From positions 1 to 21,542 of the forward strand of contig JAGFXQ010000024.1 in the NCBI GenBank assembly GCA_017861355.1: a stretch of 21,542 nt of DNA, written 5' to 3'. Every line of letters begins with the position of its first letter. The first letter of the stretch is position 1. Positions 14,688 through 21,542 of the stretch are shown here, one piece after another. The notes beneath the pieces are model-generated. The model was not told the DNA's origin. It saw only the letters and a program-made list of their open reading frames with translations, and searched no databases. The translations under genes were made by a program, and so were the position numbers. The stretch comes from Bacillota bacterium. Lineage in GTDB: Bacteria; Bacillota; Clostridia; Lachnospirales; Lachnospiraceae.

Positions 14688-14731
14688 ATAGCATAAGAGA
14701 CCCTTACCTAACAAGGTTTCTCTTATGCTAT
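14688..14731. terminator. Hairpin between convergent genes, probable bidirectional terminator
   Basis: ATAGCATAAGAGA (14688-14700) pairs perfectly with TCTCTTATGCTAT (14719-14731), with further CCTT/AAGG pairing inside. Neither side has a long T-tract, but position between two converging genes favours a terminator role. Confidence 0.6.
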
Positions 14732-14759
14732 ATGAATTGAGTGTAGTATCGAATGCTTT

Positions 14760-15110
14760 TCACTTTTTTGTCGCAGAGGAGGAAGCATCAATAACGACTA
14801 CTTTACAGGTCAACTTTGTAGTTCCAACAGTTGCAGTGATTGTAGCGCTCCCGGTATCGATTGCTTTTATCTTACCCTTGGAGGACACGGTTGCAACAGC
14901 CTTGTCATTGGAGGACCAAGTAACTTTTTTGGATGTACCGTTAACCTTTAAGGTCTTTGTAGCGCCTGATTCTAAGGTTACTTTTTTCTTACTGATGCTA
15001 ATGGTTGCAGCTTGTACTGTAACAGTCGGGGAAGCAATCGGCGTCAGGGTAGGTGCCATAAAAGCAGTGATTATAAGTAAAGTAATAAGAACTCTTTTTA
15101 TCTGTTTCAT
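14760..15110 (-). CDS. Small secreted protein with one bacterial Ig-like (BIG2) domain
   Basis: A 116-residue exported protein. The signal peptide has KQIKR, a hydrophobic core and VQA before Ala35 as the likely cleavage site. The rest is one BIG2-type Ig-like domain of about 75 residues. The hallmark blocks are KKKVTLESGATKTLKV, KVTWSSNDKAVATVSSKGKIKAI and GSATITATVGTTKLTCKVVV. BIG2 domains usually occur as repeats in large surface adhesins or enzymes; a stand-alone single-domain protein is less usual. A short Ser/Lys tail ends the protein, with no anchor motif. AAAGGAG lies six bases before the ATG. The gene has its own promoter and converges on comEC. Function is unknown. Confidence 0.85.
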   Translation of the reverse strand: MKQIKRVLITLLIITAFMAPTLTPIASPTVTVQAATISISKKKVTLESGATKTLKVNGTSKKVTWSSNDKAVATVSSKGKIKAIDTGSATITATVGTTKLTCKVVVIDASSSATKK

Positions 15111-15140
15111 TTCGTACTCCTTTCATAAATATATAACAAT

Positions 15141-15169
15141 ATAATAATCGTTACTATTATTAAAATCAA
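15141..15169 (-). promoter_or_regulatory. Promoter of the Ig-like protein gene
   Basis: On the minus strand TTGATT (15169-15164), a 17-base spacer and TATTAT (15146-15141), about 30 bases upstream of the start codon. Confidence 0.5.
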
Positions 15170-15226
15170 GAGATTTATCTTTACTTTTCAATTACATAAG
15201 AATTACAAATTATGAATAATGATAGA

Positions 15227-15259
15227 ATTTGCTTAATATCTATATTAAACTAAGCAAAT
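15227..15259. repeat. Inverted repeat between divergent genes
   Basis: ATTTGCTTA (15227-15235) and TAAGCAAAT (15251-15259) are perfect complements, with additional TTAATAT/ATATTAA pairing inside. It lies about 60 bases upstream of the minus-strand promoter and about 100 bases before phzF. It could be an operator or a hairpin. Confidence 0.45.
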
Positions 15260-15323
15260 GAAAGCAATTGGGTGGATAAGAAATATCCTAGATAACATAA
15301 AGTATATTATTATGGGCTGGTAT

Positions 15324-15344
15324 GGAACCAACTGATAGGGTTCC
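15324..15344 (+). repeat. Small hairpin in the PhzF-gene leader
   Basis: GGAACC (15324-15329) pairs with GGTTCC (15339-15344), just upstream of the ribosome binding site AAAGGAG. I found no convincing promoter for this gene. Confidence 0.3.
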
Positions 15345-15362
15345 GAGGAAAGGAGATAGGAA

Positions 15363-16142
15363 ATGAAATATTTTGTAGTCGATGTATTTACGGAACAACA
15401 TTATTGCGGAAATCCGGCGGGCGTCTGTATTTTGGAACAGTGGCCGGAGGATGAGGTCATGCAGAAGATTGCCTTTGAGAACAATCTGGCTGAGACTGCG
15501 TTTGTCACGAAGACGGAAGAGCACTACGAGCTTCGATGGTTCACTCCCGAGGTGGAGATTGATCTATGTGGACATGGTACCTTAGGAACAGCCTACGTGT
15601 TGATGAATTATGTGGATACCTCTCTTACCGAAGCAGAGTTTCATACAAAGAGCGGGATACTTTTGGTAAGTAGGAAGGGAGATCTGTTTACTATGGATTT
15701 TCCTACTCGTAGACCGGCTCCGTGTATGATGCCGGAACTGCTGGAGCAGGCGCTTGGCGTAAAGGTATTGGAGTCACATTGCGCAAGAGATCTGATGGCT
15801 GTGATTGAAAATGAAGCCACATTGGTACAGCTTAAGCCGGATTTTGCTTTGCTAAAACAGATTGATCAATATTTTGGATTTATCGTAACGGCAAAAGGGG
15901 AGAGTGCAGATTTTGTGTCGCGGTTCTTTGTTCCAAACGCAGGAATTAATGAAGATCCGGTAACCGGTTCCTCCCATACCACATTAATTCCGTATTGGAG
16001 TAATCGCCTGAATAAGAAGATTATGACCGCACGTCAACTTTCCGCAAGAGGCGGAGAGCTGTTGTGTGAAGATAAAGGAGATCGGGTATTCATCAGCGGG
16101 AAGGCAGTGACTCATCTGATCGGAGAGATTTATTTGAAGTAA
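15363..16142 (+). CDS. PhzF-family isomerase/epimerase-like protein
   Basis: A 259-residue member of the PhzF family, which has the diaminopimelate-epimerase fold but uses a single Glu as general acid/base. VDVFTEQHYCGNPAGVCIL opens the protein; Glu44 sits in NNLAETAFV, matching the catalytic Glu of PhzF. FTPEVEIDLCGHGTLG, NEDPVTGSSHTTLIPYW and LSARGGELLCE complete the family pattern. No phenazine gene is nearby, so a role in phenazine synthesis is not suggested; most family members have unknown substrates. ATG is preceded by AAAGGAG. The gene is flanked by a divergent secreted-protein gene and a terminator, so it is probably monocistronic. Confidence 0.9.
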   Translation: MKYFVVDVFTEQHYCGNPAGVCILEQWPEDEVMQKIAFENNLAETAFVTKTEEHYELRWFTPEVEIDLCGHGTLGTAYVLMNYVDTSLTEAEFHTKSGILLVSRKGDLFTMDFPTRRPAPCMMPELLEQALGVKVLESHCARDLMAVIENEATLVQLKPDFALLKQIDQYFGFIVTAKGESADFVSRFFVPNAGINEDPVTGSSHTTLIPYWSNRLNKKIMTARQLSARGGELLCEDKGDRVFISGKAVTHLIGEIYLK

Positions 16143-16240
16143 TAAGTGATCCTACGATTGAGATTGCTTCATATGGTTTTAAACTGTTATGAATAAGGGA
16201 CAGAATTTTTGATAAAATCAGGGAAAATACATATATTGTA

Positions 16241-16274
16241 AGGATGAGGAGACTACTTCTCATCCTATCTTTTT
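16241..16274 (+). terminator. Intrinsic terminator after the PhzF gene
   Basis: AGGATGAG (16241-16248) pairs with CTCATCCT (16259-16266), followed by ATCTTTTT. It is about 100 bases after the stop codon and just before the murE promoter. Confidence 0.8.
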
Positions 16275-16276
16275 GC

Positions 16277-16304
16277 TTTACAAATAGGATAATTCGCCTA
16301 TAAT
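16277..16304 (+). promoter_or_regulatory. murE promoter
   Basis: TTTACA (16277-16282), a 16-base spacer and perfect TATAAT (16299-16304), giving a leader of about 85 bases. Confidence 0.65.
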
Positions 16305-16395
16305 TATAATTGTGCAGGAGATAAGAATTACATTTAATGGAAGAGATAATAATAAAATAGATTGAAAACAAAGCGCAGGCAGAGGAGGACTATCG

Positions 16396-17868
16396 ATGAT
16401 TTTAAAAGAAATGTTGGAACAACTGGAATATACATGTGTACAGGGGGATATTAATCTTCCGGTTAAGGAACTGGTCTATGATTCAAGAAAGGTAGCGGAG
16501 GGCTGCGTCTTTGTCTGCATCTCCGGTGCAGTTTATGACGGTCATGCTTATGTGAAAGAGGTTAGTGAGAAAGGTGCTGCCGTTATCATCGTAGAGAAAG
16601 AGGTGGAGCTGCCACCCCAGGTTACGGTAATCCGGGTAAAGGATACAAGACTTGCGCTTGCTTATATGTCAGCCGCTTACTTTGGTCACCCGGCAAGAAA
16701 GCTGACTACCATCGGAATCACCGGTACCAAGGGAAAGACGACGACCACCTATATGATTAAATCCATTCTGGAGAATACGGGGAAGAAGGTTGGATTGATC
16801 GGAACAATCGAGACAATTATCGGAACTACTGTGATTCCTGCAAATAATACAACACCGGAGTCCTATACCCTTCAGGAAAGTTTCGCACGTATGGTGGAGG
16901 AGGGCTGTGACTGTGTGGTTATGGAAGTGTCATCCCAGGGATTGAAGCTGAACCGTGTCGCCGGATTTATGTTTGACTACGGCATCTTTACTAATCTGGG
17001 TGAGGATCATATCGGTGGAGCCGAGCATACGGATTTTGAAGATTATCTGACCAGTAAGAGTAAATTATTCCGTCAGTGTAAGCTTGGCCTGATCAATATG
17101 GATGATGCTCATGCGGAGCAGATACTTCTTGGTCACACATGTCAGGTGGAAACCTTTGGCTTTAATGAGAAAGCAGATATTCGTGCTACCGAGGTAAGAC
17201 TTTTGCAAAAACCAGGTTTCCTTGGAATTGCATATAAAGTACAGGGATTAATGCAGCTGGAGGTTGAGATGAATATCCCCGGCAAATTCAATGTATATAA
17301 TTCTATGTGTGCAATCGCCCTGTGCAGACACTTCGGCGTAGACAATGAACGGATCATTCAGTCCTTAAGTAACGTGAATGTTAAGGGCAGAGTGGAGCTG
17401 GTGCCGGTATCCAAGCAGTTCAGTGTTATGCTTGATTATGCTCATAATGCAATGAGCTTAGAGAGCTTATTATCAACCTTGAAAGAATATAATCCCAAGA
17501 GATTAGTATGCTTATTCGGCTGTGGAGGAAATCGTTCCAGAAGTCGTCGCTTTGAGATGGGTGAAGTGTCCTCCAACCTGGCAGATCTGACGATTGTAAC
17601 CTCGGATAATCCACGTTTTGAAGAACCCCAGGATATCGTTAATGATATTATTGTAGGAGTGAAGAAAGGCCCAGGTAAGTTTGTAGAGATCATTGACCGT
17701 AAGGAAGCAATCTGTTATAGTATCGATCATGCCGAGGAAGGTGATGTCATCGTGATTGCCGGAAAGGGACATGAGGATTATCAGGAAATCAAGGGAGTGA
17801 AGCATCCGATGGATGACCGTGAGCTGATCCGTGATGCTGCTGCTATCAGTACAAATCCAATTCTATAA
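16396..17868 (+). CDS. murE: MurE ligase, UDP-MurNAc-tripeptide synthetase (DAP type)
   Basis: MurE adds the third amino acid to UDP-MurNAc-L-Ala-D-Glu in peptidoglycan synthesis. The 490-residue protein has the N-terminal substrate domain (YDSRKV), the ATP loop GITGTKGKTTTT with Lys114, NNTTPES for the UMAG substrate, EVSSQGL, the carbamylated-Lys region YLTSKSKLF (Lys221) and the C-terminal domain with DYAHNAMS. Asp404-Asn-Pro-Arg407 is the motif that selects meso-diaminopimelate. One block is unusual: TNLGEDHIGGAEH where most MurE have a NLxxDHLDxHG form. The gene has its own promoter and lies outside a division/cell-wall cluster, so it may be a paralogue of a second murE elsewhere. GAGGAGG precedes the ATG. 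Confidence 0.92.
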   Translation: MILKEMLEQLEYTCVQGDINLPVKELVYDSRKVAEGCVFVCISGAVYDGHAYVKEVSEKGAAVIIVEKEVELPPQVTVIRVKDTRLALAYMSAAYFGHPARKLTTIGITGTKGKTTTTYMIKSILENTGKKVGLIGTIETIIGTTVIPANNTTPESYTLQESFARMVEEGCDCVVMEVSSQGLKLNRVAGFMFDYGIFTNLGEDHIGGAEHTDFEDYLTSKSKLFRQCKLGLINMDDAHAEQILLGHTCQVETFGFNEKADIRATEVRLLQKPGFLGIAYKVQGLMQLEVEMNIPGKFNVYNSMCAIALCRHFGVDNERIIQSLSNVNVKGRVELVPVSKQFSVMLDYAHNAMSLESLLSTLKEYNPKRLVCLFGCGGNRSRSRRFEMGEVSSNLADLTIVTSDNPRFEEPQDIVNDIIVGVKKGPGKFVEIIDRKEAICYSIDHAEEGDVIVIAGKGHEDYQEIKGVKHPMDDRELIRDAAAISTNPIL

Positions 17869-17929
17869 TAAAATAAACCAATTCAAAAATTGGAAAACAA
17901 GAGTGGGAAATAGGTAAGCATCAAGATAC

Positions 17930-17957
17930 TTGTTCTTTACATCAATCATTTTATATT
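17930..17957 (+). promoter_or_regulatory. Weak candidate promoter of priA
   Basis: TTGTTC (17930-17935), a 16-base spacer and TATATT (17952-17957). The -35 is poor. A small CCAATT/AATTGG hairpin (17878-17893) sits after murE but lacks a T-tract, so read-through from murE is possible. Confidence 0.3.
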
Positions 17958-17993
17958 AGAATCTTGTAATATCACTTACAAAGGAGGGGCAAT

Positions 17994-18470
17994 ATGTCTT
18001 ATCAAAGCTATGCAGATATTATTATTGATATTTCCCATGAAGACCTCGACAAGACATATCAGTATGCCATTCCGCCGGAGCTCTCGGAGCAGGCTGTAAT
18101 CGGAGCACTGGTTGTAGTACCCTTTGGGAAGGGAAACCGACAGATTAACGGATATATCGTTGATCGGTCCAATAGCCCGAAGCTGAAGGAAGAGTTGATC
18201 AAGACAATTGCTACCGTCGTCACGGATGCACCGATGATTGACAGCCATCTTATTTATCTGGCGTATTGGATTAAGGAAACCTTCGGTGGAACGATGAATG
18301 ATGCCCTGAAGACAGTAATTCCGGTCCGTAAGGCGGTGAAAATTAAGGAACAGAGAAGTATACAGTTGGTGATTGGCAACGAACAGGCGCATCAACTGTA
18401 TTTTGAATATCAAAGATCTATCGTAATCCGATTGCTTCCAGAGAAGAGCAATTCCACCCGGTTGATTTGA
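17994..18470 (+). CDS. priA: PriA N-terminal fragment (disrupted gene)
   Basis: This is the start of the primosomal helicase PriA, which reloads the replicative helicase at stalled forks. ATG 17994 follows AAAGGAGGGG. Residues 1-105 match the 3'-DNA-end binding domain (IIDISHEDLDKTYQYAIP, VVPFGKGNRQINGYIV, YLAYWIKETFGGTMNDALKTVIP). From about residue 140 (after LYFEYQ) the frame runs into unrelated sequence and stops at 18468-18470. In the +1-shifted frame the sequence from about 18413 continues as KIYRNP and then LNEEQ, the usual PriA lead-in to the helicase. Thus the gene is frameshifted, and roughly 45-50 residues normally forming the winged-helix domain are absent. It may be a real pseudogene or an assembly error. 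Confidence 0.85.
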   Translation: MSYQSYADIIIDISHEDLDKTYQYAIPPELSEQAVIGALVVVPFGKGNRQINGYIVDRSNSPKLKEELIKTIATVVTDAPMIDSHLIYLAYWIKETFGGTMNDALKTVIPVRKAVKIKEQRSIQLVIGNEQAHQLYFEYQRSIVIRLLPEKSNSTRLI

Positions 18471-20089
18471 ATGAGGAGCAGCAATACATCATTGATGATT
18501 TTATTCGGGATTATGTGCAGGGTATCCGTACCGATTACCTTCTCTTCGGTGTCACAGGCAGTGGCAAGACGGAAGTGTATATGGAGATGATTGCTTATGT
18601 CGTCAGTCAGGGGAAGCAGGTAATTATGCTGATTCCAGAGATCGCGCTGACTTATCAGACAGTTCAGCGGTTTTATCGACGGTTTGGTGATCGTATCTCC
18701 ATTATGAATTCTAAAATGTCCCAAGGCGAGCGCTATGATCAAAGTGTTCGTGCCCGTAATGGGGAAATTGATATTATGATCGGCCCTAGGTCGGCGTTAT
18801 TTACGCCCTTCCAGAACCTTGGGTTGATTATCATTGATGAAGAACATGAAAACAGCTACAAGAGTGAGACGACACCCAAATATCATGCGGTTCGCGTTGC
18901 AAGAAAGCGGGCAGAATTAACCGGAAGCTCCGTATTCCTTGGATCAGCTACTCCTTCGACGGAATCATTTCTGCAAGCGAAGCAGGGGAAGCTTAAGCTA
19001 TATCATCTGACAAAGAGAGCAAAAGAAGCAGAACCGCCGGTGGTTTGGATTGTAGATCTTCGCGAGGAACTGAAAAATAAAAATAAATCAATCTTCAGTG
19101 AGAAGCTGAAGGAGTTGATGATAGATCGATTAAATAAGAAGGAACAGATTATGCTTTTTCTTAACCGTAGAGGCTATGCGGGATTTGTATCCTGCAGAAG
19201 CTGCGGTCATGTCATGAAATGTCCTCATTGTGATGTCTCTTTGACCTCTCATAATAACGGTGGTATGGTTTGTCATTATTGTGGATATACCGAAAAACAG
19301 CCGGGAAACTGTCCGAGCTGTGGCTCTAAATATATTGCTGCCTTCGGAACAGGAACGCAAAAGGTGGAGGAATTGGTGAAGAAGGAATTTGCCGGGGCAA
19401 GGGTACTGCGTATGGACACCGACACCACGAAGAATAAAGGCGGACACGAAGCAATTCTTTCTGCATTTTCGGAGCATAAGGCGGATATCCTGGTTGGTAC
19501 ACAGATGATTGTGAAGGGTCATGATTTTCCGAAAGTTACGCTGGTCGGTATCATTGCTGCGGATCTGTCGCTTTATACCGGAGATTTTCGTGCGGGTGAG
19601 CGGACCTTCCAGTTATTATGCCAAGCAGCAGGAAGGGCAGGAAGAGACGTATTGCCTGGAGAAGTTGTAATTCAGACCTATCACCCGGAGCATTACAGTA
19701 TTCAGACTGCAGCAGCGGGTGACTTTGAAGCTTTTTACGAACAGGAGATATTATATCGTACCTTGATGCAATATCCTCCGGTGGCTCATATGCTGCTGGT
19801 CTTAGTTACCTCAAAGGAAGAAGAAAAGGCAGGAAAAGCTGCAACTCATCTCTCGGAAGCACTCAAGCTGTATATGGAGAAGGAACAACTGCAACTTCAA
19901 CTGATTGGACCGGCTCCGGCTGCATTATCCAAAGCAAATGATACGTATCGCAGGGTGATGTATATCAAGCATGATGATTACGAGGAACTCATCCGAATTA
20001 AGAACTATATGGAAGGCTATTTTTCATTCTCGGATTATTTTGCCGGATGCAATCTTCAGTTTGATTTTGACCCAATGAGCAGCTATTAA
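18467..20089 (+). CDS. priA: PriA helicase fragment (disrupted gene)
   Basis: The ATP-dependent helicase part of PriA, at least 540 residues. It has the Walker A loop GVTGSGKTEVY, the DEEH box in IIIDEEHENSYK, GSATPSTES and a full zinc-binding region with eight Cys in four pairs (CRSCG, CPHCD, CHYCG, CPSCG). It also has VGTQMIVKGHDFP, QAAGRAGR and the C-terminal domain with IGPAPA. The frame is open back to 18407, and KIYRNP upstream of the start belongs to the same protein. The apparent TTG start overlaps the stop of the upstream fragment (TTGA) but has no good ribosome binding site, so it is more likely a continuation of one broken gene than a separate one. All helicase and zinc residues are intact, which speaks for a recent lesion or a sequencing or assembly fault. 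Confidence 0.88.
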   Translation: MNEEQQYIIDDFIRDYVQGIRTDYLLFGVTGSGKTEVYMEMIAYVVSQGKQVIMLIPEIALTYQTVQRFYRRFGDRISIMNSKMSQGERYDQSVRARNGEIDIMIGPRSALFTPFQNLGLIIIDEEHENSYKSETTPKYHAVRVARKRAELTGSSVFLGSATPSTESFLQAKQGKLKLYHLTKRAKEAEPPVVWIVDLREELKNKNKSIFSEKLKELMIDRLNKKEQIMLFLNRRGYAGFVSCRSCGHVMKCPHCDVSLTSHNNGGMVCHYCGYTEKQPGNCPSCGSKYIAAFGTGTQKVEELVKKEFAGARVLRMDTDTTKNKGGHEAILSAFSEHKADILVGTQMIVKGHDFPKVTLVGIIAADLSLYTGDFRAGERTFQLLCQAAGRAGRDVLPGEVVIQTYHPEHYSIQTAAAGDFEAFYEQEILYRTLMQYPPVAHMLLVLVTSKEEEKAGKAATHLSEALKLYMEKEQLQLQLIGPAPAALSKANDTYRRVMYIKHDDYEELIRIKNYMEGYFSFSDYFAGCNLQFDFDPMSSY

Positions 20090-20142
20090 GTGGAGAATAA
20101 GGAAGTATTTGTGAATAGTTTATGACCTTAATCGATATTTTG

Positions 20143-20172
20143 TTGATAAAACCGGTTGGGTTATGATATTAT
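20143..20172 (+). promoter_or_regulatory. def promoter candidate
   Basis: TTGATA (20143-20148), an 18-base spacer and TATTAT (20167-20172), in the 169 bases between priA and def. A second TATAAT lies a few bases downstream without a good -35. Confidence 0.4.
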
Positions 20173-20258
20173 ATTATAATTGCTTCCTGATGAATGGTGA
20201 GCAACAATAACGTAGTTGAAAAGTTCGAACGAATAGATAGATAGAGAGGATGAACAGT

Positions 20259-20744
20259 ATGGCAATCAGAAATATCAGAGAAGTCGGAGACAAAGTTCTG
20301 AATAAGGTAGCAAAAGAGATTAAGGATGTAGATAAGAAAATTCTTATATTAATTGAAGATATGTTGGATACTATGTATGATGCAAATGGTGTTGGACTAG
20401 CGGCACCGCAGGTTGGAATCTTAAAACGTCTTGTAGTGATCGATGTATCCGAGGAAGGCGATACCCCAATCATTTTAATTAATCCCGAGATTATCGAAAC
20501 AGAAGGGGAACAGATTGGTGATGAAGGCTGCCTCAGTGTTCCCGGCAAAGTGGGAACTGTAAACAGACCCAATTATGTTAAGGTGAAAGCATTTAACGAA
20601 AATATGGAGGAATATACCGTAGAAGGAACCGGTTTATTAGCCAGAGCCTTCTGTCATGAGATTGATCATCTGGACGGTAAGCTTTATGTAGACCAGACCA
20701 TCGGTGAATTGCGTGATGTTACTGTTACTGAAGAGGTGCAATAA
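20259..20744 (+). CDS. def: Peptide deformylase
   Basis: Def removes the formyl group from the N-terminal methionine of nascent proteins, using a metal ion. All three family motifs are present: GVGLAAPQVG (44-53), EGCLSVP with metal ligand Cys91, and HEIDHLDG with His133, Glu134 and His137. The 161-residue length is typical. I chose ATG 20259, nine bases after GAGAGG; an in-frame ATG at 20250 lies directly against that site. It sits between priA and fmt, the common order in Firmicutes. Coupling with fmt is functional: Fmt adds the formyl group that Def removes. The fmt start is 36 bases downstream. Confidence 0.97.
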   Translation: MAIRNIREVGDKVLNKVAKEIKDVDKKILILIEDMLDTMYDANGVGLAAPQVGILKRLVVIDVSEEGDTPIILINPEIIETEGEQIGDEGCLSVPGKVGTVNRPNYVKVKAFNENMEEYTVEGTGLLARAFCHEIDHLDGKLYVDQTIGELRDVTVTEEVQ

Positions 20745-20780
20745 GCCTTTTACTGCAGACTGTGGAAAGGACGGAATTAG

Positions 20781-21542
20781 ATGAAGGTATTATTCATGGG
20801 AACGCCGGATTTTGCGGCAGTAACTTTAGAGAAATTAATTGCATCAAAGCATGAACTGCTGGGGGTCGTAACTCAGCCGGATAAGCAAAAGGGTAGAGGT
20901 CGGGAGGTTGCCTTCTCGCCGGTGAAGGAACTCGCGATACAAGCGGGGATTCCGATATATCAGCCGATCAAGGCAAAGGAACCGGAGTTTCTTGAATTGG
21001 TAAAGACGATATCACCGGAGGTAATCGTCGTAGCAGCCTTTGGCCAAATTCTACCGAAGGCATTGTTGGATATTCCAACTTACGGGTGTATCAATGTCCA
21101 TGGCTCCCTGTTACCCAAATACCGGGGAGCAGCGCCAATTCAATATTCGATTATTGATGGTGAGAATGAGACAGGAATCACGATTATGCATATGGATGTG
21201 GGTATCGATACGGGTGATATGATCTTGCAGGAGAAGCTGCCGATCGCTGCTGATGAGACCGGCGGGAGTTTGTTCGATAAGATGGCCGCACTGGGAGCGG
21301 ATCTATTATTGGTTGCACTGGATCAACTGGAAGCCGGTACTGCACCAAGAATTGCACAGGATAATGATCAAGCTACCTATGTGAAGATTCTGAATAAAGA
21401 GATGGGGAAACTGGACTTTCATCAACCTGCAGTAAAACTGGAGCGTCTGATCCGTGGGCTTAATCCCTGGCCGAGTGCCTATACCTATCTGGATGGAAAG
21501 ACTCTGAAATTATGGCAGGCAGGTGTAGAGACAGAGGTTAAT
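20781..21542 (+). CDS. fmt: Methionyl-tRNA formyltransferase (cut by window end)
   Basis: Fmt formylates the initiator methionyl-tRNA with 10-formyl-tetrahydrofolate. 254 residues are visible and the frame is open at the window end; the family usually has about 310. The N-terminal formyltransferase domain is complete: MKVLFMGTPDFA, TQPDKQKGRGR, and NVHGSLLPKYRGAAPIQ with the catalytic Asn-His pair. MDVGIDTGDM holds the third catalytic residue, Asp. The C-terminal tRNA-binding domain has begun (LIRGLNPWPSAYT). ATG is preceded by AAAGGA about ten bases upstream. It follows def and is probably in one operon with it. Confidence 0.96.
   Translation, partial: MKVLFMGTPDFAAVTLEKLIASKHELLGVVTQPDKQKGRGREVAFSPVKELAIQAGIPIYQPIKAKEPEFLELVKTISPEVIVVAAFGQILPKALLDIPTYGCINVHGSLLPKYRGAAPIQYSIIDGENETGITIMHMDVGIDTGDMILQEKLPIAADETGGSLFDKMAALGADLLLVALDQLEAGTAPRIAQDNDQATYVKILNKEMGKLDFHQPAVKLERLIRGLNPWPSAYTYLDGKTLKLWQAGVETEVN

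Larger units (their letters stand above)
14584..14759. other. Intergenic region between convergent comEC and Ig-like gene
   Basis: No protein gene is seen. The region holds a plausible plus-strand promoter (14596-14623), an inverted repeat just after it (14632-14654), and a strong hairpin (14688-14731). Confidence 0.6.

Noticed and set aside
14725..15144. Plus-strand 139-residue open frame opposite the Ig-like gene
   Set aside because: It begins inside the terminator-like hairpin, has no ribosome binding site, and the minus-strand frame encodes a clear signal peptide and BIG2 domain.
18404..18470. Programmed frameshift joining the two priA pieces
   Set aside because: No slippery run followed by a stimulatory structure is seen, and a simple shift would still leave the winged-helix region missing.
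1..21542. CRISPR arrays, tRNA or rRNA genes, insertion sequences, prophage genes
   Set aside because: No regularly spaced repeats, transposase or integrase frames, or recognisable RNA gene sequences were found on either strand.

Overview
This window looks like a chromosomal segment of a low-to-moderate GC Gram-positive anaerobe of the class Clostridia, most likely a Lachnospiraceae relative. That placement is inferred from the protein sequences, the strong AAAGGAGG-type ribosome binding sites, the meso-DAP-type MurE, the GerMN lipoprotein and the split arginine cluster. Nearly all genes are housekeeping or core-accessory. I see no rRNA, tRNA, CRISPR array, phage gene or insertion sequence.

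Layout. The left edge holds the C-terminal part of an alpha/beta hydrolase (+). Two minus-strand genes follow: a small secreted protein with a sortase-like C-terminus, and argG. argG is divergent from a plus-strand block of maf, a GNAT acetyltransferase, argJ, argB and argD, which ends at a clear intrinsic terminator. Next are a small DMT-type membrane protein (YdcZ/DUF606 family), comEA, and a compact operon of response regulator, histidine kinase, GerMN lipoprotein and comEC. A minus-strand secreted protein with one bacterial Ig-like domain is convergent to comEC. The right part holds a PhzF-family enzyme, murE, a disrupted priA, def, and the start of fmt, which runs off the window.

How the genes work together. 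ArgJ, ArgB, ArgD and ArgG supply several steps from glutamate to argininosuccinate; argC, argF and argH are not here. The promoters of argG and of the GNAT-argJBD operon share a 14-base site (13 of 14 identical) lying on the -10 element, a good candidate ArgR operator. ComEA and ComEC are the DNA-binding and channel proteins of natural transformation, separated by a two-component system. priA, def and fmt form the common replication-restart and translation-initiation neighbourhood.

Most notable points: (1) priA appears to have lost the winged-helix region, with a frameshift at the junction; (2) the arg promoters share an operator architecture, and a GNAT enzyme leads the arg operon; (3) a good promoter with an operator-like inverted repeat lies just after comEC with no gene behind it; (4) an 83-base three-helix inverted repeat lies downstream of argG. 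I do not see a convincing wholly new multi-gene system.
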